Positions 25,213-32,193 of a stretch of DNA of 64,000 bases are shown here, piece by piece. Within the stretch, counting starts at the first letter, position 1, and each line of letters starts with the position of its first letter. Under the pieces are notes generated by a model. The model did no database searches. It was not told where the DNA came from and worked only from the letters and a program-made list of their open reading frames with translations. The position numbers were made by a program, and so were the translations under genes. Origin of the DNA: Bhargavaea changchunensis (lineage in GTDB: Bacteria > Bacillota > Bacilli > Bacillales_A > Planococcaceae); assembly GCF_042665595.1 (NCBI RefSeq), contig NZ_JBHTCT010000032.1, positions 1 through 64,000 of the forward strand, in the 5' to 3' direction.

Positions 25213-25243
25213 AAAAAAGACCTCTCATGTTGAGGTCTTTTTT
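25213..25243. terminator. Bidirectional terminator after the acyltransferase gene
   Basis: AAAAAAGACCTC pairs perfectly with GAGGTCTTTTTT around a seven-base loop, giving T runs on both strands. Confidence 0.9.
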
Positions 25244-25270
25244 ATTACAATCACGATCCTAGAAAGCATA

Positions 25271-25295
25271 AAAAAACCGGACATCCGCCCGGTTT
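25271..25295 (-). terminator. Terminator of the RNA methyltransferase gene
   Basis: AAACCGG pairs with CCGGTTT around an eight-base loop, followed by TTT on the minus strand, 12 bases beyond the stop. Confidence 0.8.
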
Positions 25296-25307
25296 CCCCA
25301 CTTAAAA

Positions 25308-26441
25308 TCAATCTCTTTTCTTTTGTCCCCAGAATTGGTAATAGTCAGTGCGGATGAAACCGTTGAAGAGTTTACGCTTCTTGGTTGCTTTCCGTCCGAA
25401 GAGATCTTCGAAGTTCTCCATGGATGAAAGCATGTAGACCGACCATGTCGGGTACTGTTTCATCACCTGGCCGAGTCCGCGGATGACTTGTTCAACTTCC
25501 TCGACTTCGCCGATCCGCTCGCCATATGGAGGGTTGGAGGCCATGACGCCATTAGCTTTGTCAGTAGTGAAGTCGGCAGCCTGCATCTGTTTAAAGTGAA
25601 TGAGATCGGCAAATCCGGCTTCAGCGGCGTTGTCTTCGGCGATTTTGATCATTCGGTGATCAATATCGGTACCTGTGATGTCGAGTTGGACATCGTAGTC
25701 GGCGACGCTGTCTGCATGGGCCCGGACGTCTTCCCATACGGAAGCGTTCATCCATGGCCATTGTTCGCTCACGAATTCCCGATTGTAGCCGGGGGCGAGG
25801 TTCTGGCCGATCATGGCCGCTTCGATCGCCAGTGTACCGGAGCCGCAGAATGGATCGTGGAACGGCCTGTCAGGGCTCCAGCGAGTCAGCTGGACAAGTG
25901 CAGCGGCAAGCGTTTCCTTGAGCGGCGCATCTCCCTGCCCCACCCGATAGCCCCTTTTGTGGAGACCGGCTCCGCTCGTGTCAATCGTGAGTGTTGCCAC
26001 GTCTTTCAGCACGGACACTTCAATTTTGAACAGCGCTCCGGTTTCCGGCAAAATGCCTCGCCGGCCATAGGCCCCGTTCAGCCGTTCGACGATGGCTTTC
26101 TTGGTGATCGCCTGGCAGTCACGCACACTGCCGAGCTGGGATTTGACGGACTTTCCGCTCACCGGGAACTCGGCGTCTGCCGGAAGGTAGTCCTCCCACG
26201 GGATCGACTTGACACCCTCAAACAGATCGTCGAATGTGATTGCCTTGAACTCGCCGGCAACGATTTTGACACGGTCGGCAATACGGAGCCACAGGTTTGC
26301 CCGCGCGATTGCGGTTTCGTCCCCTTCAAAATAGATCTTCCCGTTTTCAACGGTCGGCTCATAGCCGAGCGCGCGGACCTCGTCGGCAACAGGCTTCTCC
26401 AGACCCATCGCTGCGGTCGCCACCAGTTTGAATATAGTCAT
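25308..26441 (-). CDS. ypsC: THUMP-domain RNA methyltransferase (YpsC/RlmL family)
   Basis: The 377-residue cytoplasmic enzyme transfers a methyl group from SAM to a guanine in RNA, most likely 23S rRNA as in E. coli RlmL. A THUMP RNA-binding domain (about 45-155) precedes a class I methyltransferase. DPFCGSGTLAIEAA (about 190-204) is the SAM loop and SNPPYGERI (about 290) the catalytic motif. Start at 26441 (MTIFKLVATAAMG) because the family begins there and GAGGAG lies about 12 bases before. A longer open frame to 26504 runs into the RNase P terminator. It is directly downstream of rnpB as in B. subtilis. Confidence 0.9.
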   Translation of the reverse strand: MTIFKLVATAAMGLEKPVADEVRALGYEPTVENGKIYFEGDETAIARANLWLRIADRVKIVAGEFKAITFDDLFEGVKSIPWEDYLPADAEFPVSGKSVKSQLGSVRDCQAITKKAIVERLNGAYGRRGILPETGALFKIEVSVLKDVATLTIDTSGAGLHKRGYRVGQGDAPLKETLAAALVQLTRWSPDRPFHDPFCGSGTLAIEAAMIGQNLAPGYNREFVSEQWPWMNASVWEDVRAHADSVADYDVQLDITGTDIDHRMIKIAEDNAAEAGFADLIHFKQMQAADFTTDKANGVMASNPPYGERIGEVEEVEQVIRGLGQVMKQYPTWSVYMLSSMENFEDLFGRKATKKRKLFNGFIRTDYYQFWGQKKRD

Positions 26442-26502
26442 CGTATCGTACCACTCCTCACCGCCGGGACGTTCCCCGGCGAGTCTGCTGTATGTATCGT
26501 AC

Positions 26503-26537
26503 AAAAGAAACGCCCTCCTGTCATGGGAGAGCGTTTC
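26503..26537 (-). terminator. Terminator of rnpB
   Basis: GAAACGC-CTCC pairs with GGGAG-GCGTTTC around a six-base loop (26507-26537), followed by TTTTGT on the minus strand, about ten bases after the mature RNA end. Confidence 0.88.
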
Positions 26538-26546
26538 GTTACATGC

Positions 26547-26954
26547 AAATATACCGTCGCCATTCGATAAGCCATGTTTTGTTCCATCGTACTCAGACGG
26601 CTTACGCCTCGTACTCCGGCGGTAATCATCTATCTACAGGCTTCTGCCTGTCCCTTCCTCCGTTCGTTTCCTTCGGAAGGACGCCCCTACCAAAATTTGG
26701 GTTTCTCGCTCGAGGGGTTTACCCGTTCCACCCGCACCGTTTCCGATGCGACTACGTCACTGTGGCACTTTTCAGGGGATCTCTGCCATATCCCAAAGGA
26801 CTTAGGCATTATCCCCGCCGTCAGACCCGGAAGGATCTGCCCCGGCTTATGACTTTGCCGGGCACGAACACTACGGTCATCTCAGAACCGTGCGAGCATG
26901 GACTTTCCTCTACAACCCGAAGTTGCAGCGATTACCTGAATGGCGACTTTGGCA
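26547..26954 (-). ncRNA. rnpB: RNase P RNA, Bacillus type (class B)
   Basis: The catalytic RNA removes tRNA 5' leaders. On the minus strand the conserved blocks match B. subtilis: GTAGAGGAAAGTCCATGCTC near the 5' end, GAAGTCATAAG-like and AAAGTGCCACAGTGACG in the middle, CGGTAAACCCCTCGAGCGAG and AAACCCAAATTTTGGTAGGG later, then GATAGATGATTACCGCCG and ACAAAACATGGCTTATCG at the end. The closing helix P1 is a perfect 10-bp pairing of 26938-26947 with 26556-26565. The ends are estimates. Confidence 0.97.
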
Positions 26955-26960
26955 ACGATC

Positions 26961-26989
26961 ATCATACCATAAACGCGCCCCGGAATCAA
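26961..26989 (-). promoter_or_regulatory. rnpB promoter
   Basis: On the minus strand TTGATT (26984-26989), 17 bases, then TATGAT (26961-26966) preceded by TG. The boxes lie partly within the inverted repeat that ends gpsB transcription. Confidence 0.75.
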
Positions 26990-27029
26990 ATGGAACATCC
27001 TTCCACTCGTTTTCATTCCTGGGCGCGTT
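26972..27029 (-). terminator. Large hairpin between gpsB and rnpB
   Basis: AACGCGCCC (26972-26980) pairs with GGGCGCGTT (27021-27029), with an inner GGAAT/ATTCC helix and a long loop. On the minus strand it is followed by TATGG, not a good T run, so it is either a weak gpsB terminator or a spacer structure. It overlaps the rnpB promoter. Confidence 0.5.
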
Positions 27030-27036
27030 CTGTGCA

Positions 27037-27336
27037 TCAGTCGTTCAGTTTATTTCCGAATACATGGCGCTCGAGATTCGACAACCGCTTCAGGATGTCG
27101 AAGTTCGTTGTGCCTGTCTGCTGAGGTGCCGGTGCGGATGACCGGCTTTTCAGCTCTTCGATTTCCTCGGTAAGCCGCCTGTTTTCTTCGGTCAGTGCGG
27201 CAATCTTCTTGTTGAATGCTTCATAGTCTTGGATGATTTCATCGAGAAAATGATCAACTTCGTCCGGCTTGTATCCCCGGACTCCAGTTTTGAATTCGTG
27301 TTCGAGGATTTCCTTGGCGGTGAGTTTAGTCTCCAT
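27037..27336 (-). CDS. gpsB: Cell division protein GpsB
   Basis: The 99-residue coiled-coil adaptor moves between septum and side wall and ties PBP1 (PonA) to the cell cycle, also as a partner of the PrkC and EzrA networks. The N-terminal DivIVA-like fold is diagnostic: KLTAKEILEHEFKTGVRGY and DEVDHFLDEIIQDYE. A coiled coil (about 40-65) follows, then a linker (SRSSAPAPQQTG) and a C-terminal trimerising helix FDILKRLSNLERHVFG. A typical extended -10 promoter lies upstream. Its partner gene ponA is close by at 32-35 kb. Confidence 0.95.
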   Translation of the reverse strand: METKLTAKEILEHEFKTGVRGYKPDEVDHFLDEIIQDYEAFNKKIAALTEENRRLTEEIEELKSRSSAPAPQQTGTTNFDILKRLSNLERHVFGNKLND

Positions 27337-27371
27337 GACTCTCGTCCTTCCGTCTTTGCTTGCTTCCTTAA

Positions 27372-27380
27372 ATTATAGCA
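27372..27380 (-). promoter_or_regulatory. Extended -10 promoter of gpsB
   Basis: On the minus strand TGCTATAAT (27372-27380) is a perfect extended -10 box; no good -35 is evident. It lies about 35 bases before the gpsB start. Confidence 0.75.
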
Positions 27381-27495
27381 TATTTTGCCCGCGCGTGTTT
27401 AACTCTGTCGGAAAGAATAGGACCTATGTCGGAATCTGCGCTTGCCCGGGAAATAGTCGGAAGACTCCACTATGAATATTTCCCCGCTCCGATTC

Positions 27496-28743
27496 TTATT
27501 TTCCCTGTTTTCTGCGTACGCGGGCCAGGCGGCTTTCAAAACGTTCCTGCCACCGCTCTTTCCGGAAGGGTTTCAGCGCCTTCATGTTCTTCAACAGCCC
27601 TGCGGCACGGAGACAGTTCATCTCCGCTTCGGGCAGATTGCCCAGGCGATGTTCCTGCAGCTTTGCCAGCTCCTCGAGAGCCTGCAGGGTTTTCCCTTCA
27701 TCAAGCCCGCCCTTATAGGCTTGCAGAAAAGCGGATTCCGCATCCTTATAACGCTGCTCTTTCTTCAGGAGGAAACCGAGATAATAATACGCTTCATCGG
27801 TTTCATCGAAAAAGACATTCGTCACTTCTTCGAGCACCTCGCGGCTTTTTTCGTATGCTTTCAAATCACCGAACCATTTGCCGATGTTTGTATGCGGAAG
27901 CGGGGTCTCTTCTTCATTCTCTTTCATGAGCAGGGACGTCAGCTTGGAAAACAGCGTTACAAGTGACAGCAGGTCCCACTCATTATGACGAAGGACGCGG
28001 AGCAGAAGGTCCGGGTTCCCGCTGCGTACTGCATCGGTGTATATGATCGGCGCAAGGAAGCCCGGCACATCGTCTTCCCGGTGAAAGTCGAGTACTTCTT
28101 CCTCGACTGATTTTAACGAGAAACTGTCCAGGCTGCCCTTCCAGATGCGCCGGGTCCCCTGGAGCAGGTCGATATGCGCGGGGTCGGGAAGGTTCGGCAG
28201 ATGATCCCGGTTCATCGTCCAGCGGGTCTGGAGCTGAGGCCAGTCAAAACTCTTTCCGTTGTAGGTGACAAGGGTGCGTCCCGGTTTCCAGAGGCCGGTC
28301 TCGAACAAAAACGCCGTTTCGTGTGCCGGATCTGCCAAAACATATTGGTCGAGCGTGAAATCCTCCCCGTCCGTCGAAAGAAGGCCGGCCATGAAAATGA
28401 GAGACCCGGTCCCCTTCAGGCCAGTCGTCTCCGTATCAAAAAACAGAAGTTTCTTCTCATCTCCTTCAGCGAAGGGATGGATGCCGTCCGATCCGGACCA
28501 GACCGATGCCGCTTCTTCGAGCATGCCAAGCGCCAGTCCGCCATGCACGGTATCCGCTGGATAGTGTGTCCGCTTCAGGAAGACCGTGCCGAATTGGTTG
28601 TCGATGCGCTTTAATCCGGCCGTCTCCCACCGCTCCGCATATTCCGGAGCGGACGGCTTCTTGTAGGCCGTTTCCTTCACTTTTTCGGCAGGTGCCTTTT
28701 TCAGCATCTTCTTCATCTGCATCAGACGGTTTTCATAGGACAT
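27496..28743 (-). CDS. mrfB: 3'-5' exonuclease MrfB (YprB)
   Basis: MrfB works with the helicase MrfA to repair mitomycin C adducts outside the UvrABC route in B. subtilis. The 415-residue protein carries a DnaQ/RNase H-like exonuclease domain (about 90-265). LLFFDTETTGLKGTGS provides the DxE pair, and FLVTYNGKSFDWPQL and RHNEWDLLSLV the further acids. The C-terminal third is a TPR-like helical region (about 285-400). It is six bases downstream of mrfA in the same operon. The ribosome binding site overlaps the end of mrfA. Confidence 0.9.
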   Translation of the reverse strand: MSYENRLMQMKKMLKKAPAEKVKETAYKKPSAPEYAERWETAGLKRIDNQFGTVFLKRTHYPADTVHGGLALGMLEEAASVWSGSDGIHPFAEGDEKKLLFFDTETTGLKGTGSLIFMAGLLSTDGEDFTLDQYVLADPAHETAFLFETGLWKPGRTLVTYNGKSFDWPQLQTRWTMNRDHLPNLPDPAHIDLLQGTRRIWKGSLDSFSLKSVEEEVLDFHREDDVPGFLAPIIYTDAVRSGNPDLLLRVLRHNEWDLLSLVTLFSKLTSLLMKENEEETPLPHTNIGKWFGDLKAYEKSREVLEEVTNVFFDETDEAYYYLGFLLKKEQRYKDAESAFLQAYKGGLDEGKTLQALEELAKLQEHRLGNLPEAEMNCLRAAGLLKNMKALKPFRKERWQERFESRLARVRRKQGK

Positions 28744-28749
28744 CGCGGC

Positions 28750-31020
28750 TCACCCCGCAAGCTTTCTGAGAAGCTCTGCGACACGGCGCTTAATGTTGCC
28801 GCCAGATTCCTGGGCGCCGATGCAAACCGGACATCCGGACTCGCACGGACATGACTCGACGTGCCCCGCCGTCTGTTCGAGGAGATCCGGCCACATGCCG
28901 TGGATGCGTTTGCTGAGGCCGATACCGCCCGGATAGCTGTCGTACACGAAGAACGTCGGCCGCTTGGTGTGGACAGCTTTGACTTGCGGGACGACATGGA
29001 TGTCGGAACGGTCACAGCTGACGAACATCGGGATGAACGAATGCATCGCATAGGCGGCGCCGGTCATGGCGTCGGTCAGGTCGGATTCCGTCCAGTCCCC
29101 CGGCCGCTCAAACGACAGCCAGGCGGAAGACGTGTGCATCTCCTCTGCCGGAAGTGTGATCGGCCCGGAACCGATATTGTCATGGGTGTCGAACCGGATC
29201 TTCTTGAAGATGGTCGGCATGGCGAGTACGGCGATGTCTCCGAACGACTCGGTATGGTCTCCCCGGTCCTCGAATTCATCTTCCGCAATGACCTTGAGCT
29301 CGACGGCCAGGTTGGCATCGGTGAAGTAATCGACATCGACTTCCCGTACGTATGCCTTCTTTTCTTCCCAGTCGAGTTCCTCGACCTGGTACTGGGTGCC
29401 CTGGTGAATGTAGATTGCTTCTTCGTGAAGCAGCGTCATTGCGCTGTAGCGGTCCATCTCACCGATGACTGTCGTGTCGCGCGGGACCGACTTGTCGATG
29501 ATGATGACGTTCTCCTGGGATGCTGACCGCAGGCTGATCTCGCTTGCCGGGAACCGCTCGCTCATCCAGTGCCACTTGTCTCCCGCCTGGACGAGGATGC
29601 CCTCTGAAGCAAGGAAGGCGAGCAGCTCCTGCACGTCAAACTCGCCGTACTGTTCGTCAAGTGTGAACGGCAGCTCGAACGAGGCGCATTTCAGATGGTC
29701 CATGAGAATCAGGATGTTGTCCGGATGGATGCGCGCCTCTTCCGGAGACTGGCCGAACAGGTACTCCGGATGGTCAATCACATACTGGTCAAGCGGCAGC
29801 GATTGCGCGACATAGATGATCAGCGCCTCGTCCTGGCGGCGTCCCGCCCGTCCAGCCTGCTGCCAGGCACTTGCGATGTTCCCCGGATAGCCCGTCATGA
29901 TGCACGCCTGCAGCTGCCCGATATCCACGCCGAGCTCAAGCGCATTTGTCGAGACGACGGTCTTGATGTTCCCGTTCCGGAGGCCCTTTTCGATTTCCCT
30001 CCGCTCCGACGGAAGATAACCGCCCCGGTAGCCGCGGATCGTCGTGTCCGACAGCTTCTTCTTTGTCATCTCTTTCATATACGTAACTAGCATCTCGACG
30101 CGCACCCGGCTTTTGGCGAAAACAATGGTCTGGATGTTCTCTTGGTAGAGCCTGCGGGCAAGATCACGCACCTCCAGCACCGCAGATCTGCGGATTCCGA
30201 ATGTCGGGTGCACCACGGGGGGATTATAAAAGATGAAGTGCTTTTTGCCCGACGGCGCGCCGTTGTCTGCGATCAGCGCCATCTCCCGATTCGCGAGCGA
30301 CTCCGCGAGTTCCTTCGGATTGGCGATTGTGGCGGACGTACAAATGATGACCGGGTCACTGCCGTAATAGCGCGCAATCCTTACCAGCCTGCGAAGCACA
30401 TGGGAGACATGGCTGCCGAAGACCCCTTTATACGTATGAAGCTCGTCGATCACGATATACTTAAGATTTTCAAAAAGCGAGACCCACTTCGTATGGTGCG
30501 GCAGGATCCCCGAGTGGAGCATGTCCGGATTTGTCATGATGATATGGCCGGACTTCCTTACTTTCTGGCGGATGCCCGGGCTCGTATCCCCATCATACGT
30601 GTGGCTGAGGATTTCCTCTCCACTTTCTTCGATGAGCCGGTGAAGGTCCGCCATCTGATCCTGTGCAAGGGCTTTTGTCGGAAACAGATAAAGCGCACGG
30701 GACGACCGGTCTTCCAGCACCGACTGCAGAACGGGCAGGTGATAGCAGAGGGACTTTCCCGAGGCGGTCGGTGTCACTGCAGTAAATGACCTGCCGGAAA
30801 AGGCCAGGTCGAACGCTTCGCGCTGGTGTGTATACAGCCGTCTGATCCCGCGTGACTCGAGCGCTTTCCGGATTGACGGATGAAGCCGATCGGGGAAAGG
30901 GGCGTAGCGGGCCTCCTTCCCCTCAATCACGCGGTGATGCCGGACCGATTCCTGCATTTCCGGATCGGCCAGCCACTCACCGACCAGTTCACCGATGGTC
31001 TTTTGTTTGTTCAGCACCAT
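28750..31020 (-). CDS. mrfA: DEAD/DEAH-box helicase MrfA (YprA)
   Basis: This 756-residue superfamily 2 helicase with a C-terminal DUF1998 domain is involved in mitomycin C lesion repair with MrfB. Walker A is TPTASGKSLCYHLP (about 72-85), the DEVH-type box is YIVIDELHTY, and the helicase C motifs run ALELGVDIGQLQ and WQQAGRAGRRQDEA. The four-cysteine zinc site CPCESGCPVC near the C-terminus (about 725) matches MrfA. The start at 31020 overlaps the end of yppE by 32 bases, so expression is coupled. Confidence 0.92.
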   Translation of the reverse strand: MVLNKQKTIGELVGEWLADPEMQESVRHHRVIEGKEARYAPFPDRLHPSIRKALESRGIRRLYTHQREAFDLAFSGRSFTAVTPTASGKSLCYHLPVLQSVLEDRSSRALYLFPTKALAQDQMADLHRLIEESGEEILSHTYDGDTSPGIRQKVRKSGHIIMTNPDMLHSGILPHHTKWVSLFENLKYIVIDELHTYKGVFGSHVSHVLRRLVRIARYYGSDPVIICTSATIANPKELAESLANREMALIADNGAPSGKKHFIFYNPPVVHPTFGIRRSAVLEVRDLARRLYQENIQTIVFAKSRVRVEMLVTYMKEMTKKKLSDTTIRGYRGGYLPSERREIEKGLRNGNIKTVVSTNALELGVDIGQLQACIMTGYPGNIASAWQQAGRAGRRQDEALIIYVAQSLPLDQYVIDHPEYLFGQSPEEARIHPDNILILMDHLKCASFELPFTLDEQYGEFDVQELLAFLASEGILVQAGDKWHWMSERFPASEISLRSASQENVIIIDKSVPRDTTVIGEMDRYSAMTLLHEEAIYIHQGTQYQVEELDWEEKKAYVREVDVDYFTDANLAVELKVIAEDEFEDRGDHTESFGDIAVLAMPTIFKKIRFDTHDNIGSGPITLPAEEMHTSSAWLSFERPGDWTESDLTDAMTGAAYAMHSFIPMFVSCDRSDIHVVPQVKAVHTKRPTFFVYDSYPGGIGLSKRIHGMWPDLLEQTAGHVESCPCESGCPVCIGAQESGGNIKRRVAELLRKLAG

Positions 31021-31375
31021 CCGTCCCCTCCTCCATTGCCGCGATCATGGTCTTCAGCAAATACTCCGCTGATTGGATTGAATCATAGAACCGCTTCTTG
31101 CCGGTTTTCGGATAAAACGATTGAACGATGAACTGCGTCATCATGTCAGCCGCATTCTCGATTTGTGCCTCGTGCACATGTTTCGGCCGCTCATGCCGGA
31201 TCCACTCTTCTGACATTACCTTCCAGTCGGAAATCAGCTGGTGCACAGGGTCCGCATACGGCTTCACTTCTCCGAAAAAGTCCGGCTCCCGCTCCTCTTC
31301 CCTCATACGGGCGTGGCGGGGCCGGCATTTTCCGCATTCGTCCAGAAGCTCTTTGGTCATTTCATAAAGTTTCAT
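30989..31375 (-). CDS. yppE: YppE-like DUF1798 protein
   Basis: This 128-residue all-helical soluble protein belongs to the DUF1798 family, of which B. subtilis YppE has a solved four-helix structure but no known function. Helices begin with YEMTKELLDECGKC and end with SIQSAEYLLKTMIAAMEE. It shares its 3' end with mrfA and lies next to recU-ponA, as in Bacillus. There is no catalytic motif. Confidence 0.78.
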   Translation of the reverse strand: MKLYEMTKELLDECGKCRPRHARMREEEREPDFFGEVKPYADPVHQLISDWKVMSEEWIRHERPKHVHEAQIENAADMMTQFIVQSFYPKTGKKRFYDSIQSAEYLLKTMIAAMEEGTDGAEQTKDHR

Positions 31376-31513
31376 ATATATGGTCTTCCTTTTTTATTGG
31401 TTTTCTTCATCCTACCAAATATGATGATCAGTGACCACCTGGAGGGGAACAGACATTCTTCGAATGGAGATTGTAAAAAACATCCTGCCCGCTTTCCGCA
31501 ACCCGGCGGTGCC

Positions 31514-31541
31514 ATAAGACGTCTTATGGATGTGGTATGAT
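31514..31541 (+). promoter_or_regulatory. recU-ponA promoter with a perfect palindrome
   Basis: TATGAT (31536-31541) preceded by TGG makes a good extended -10. ATAAGACGTCTTAT (31514-31527) is a perfect 14-base palindrome covering the -35 position and part of the spacer. It could be an operator; no known Bacillus box matches it. Confidence 0.55.
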
Positions 31542-31563
31542 AAGTGAATGCGAGGTGAGAAAG

Positions 31564-32169
31564 ATGGCAATTCGCTATCCCGGCGGAAGAAAGTATACCC
31601 CGGCCGAAAAGCCCGCGGTGAAGTCTGCAAAAAAAGACTACTCGTTCAGCAATAGGGGTAAGACATTGGAGGACGAGTTGGACGAGTCCAATGCCTACTA
31701 TCTTGCAAACGGCATCGCGGTCATTCACAAGAAACCCGTACCCGTGCAGATTGTAAAGGTCGACTATCCGTCAAGAAGTGCCGCGGTCATCCGTGAAGCT
31801 TACTTTAAGACACCCTCGACGACCGACTACAACGGGATCTACCACGGCCATCATATTGATTTTGACGCGAAGGAGACCGGAATCAGTTCCTCCTTTCCGC
31901 TGAAAAACATCCACGAGCACCAGGTCGAGCACATGCGGAGCGTGACCGACCAGGGAGGCACCGCTTTCCTGATCGTCAAGTTCACCGAAACCGAACGTTA
32001 TTTTATTGTCCCGTTCGACCTGGTTGACCGTGCCTGGAAGCGGATGAAGGAAGGCGGCCGGAAATCCATTCCGGTCGCCGAACTTGAGGAAGATGCCGTC
32101 GAGTTTCACGCCGGATTCCGGCCGAGGCTCGACTATCTGGGCGCCATCGCGAAATTAGGCATTTCTTAA
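31564..32169 (+). CDS. recU: Holliday junction resolvase RecU
   Basis: RecU cuts four-way DNA junctions during recombination and helps chromosome segregation. The 201-residue protein starts MAIRYPGGRKYTP, the family's start (ATG 31564, with AGGTGAG upstream), instead of nine codons earlier. The nuclease core TTDYNGIYHGHHIDFDAKET has the metal-binding Asp/Glu and Lys residues, and FPLKNIHEHQVEHM is the conserved stalk motif. Twenty-four bases separate it from ponA, the usual partner. Confidence 0.95.
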   Translation: MAIRYPGGRKYTPAEKPAVKSAKKDYSFSNRGKTLEDELDESNAYYLANGIAVIHKKPVPVQIVKVDYPSRSAAVIREAYFKTPSTTDYNGIYHGHHIDFDAKETGISSSFPLKNIHEHQVEHMRSVTDQGGTAFLIVKFTETERYFIVPFDLVDRAWKRMKEGGRKSIPVAELEEDAVEFHAGFRPRLDYLGAIAKLGIS

Positions 32170-32193
32170 CGCAATAGAAAGAGAGGAAAACCT

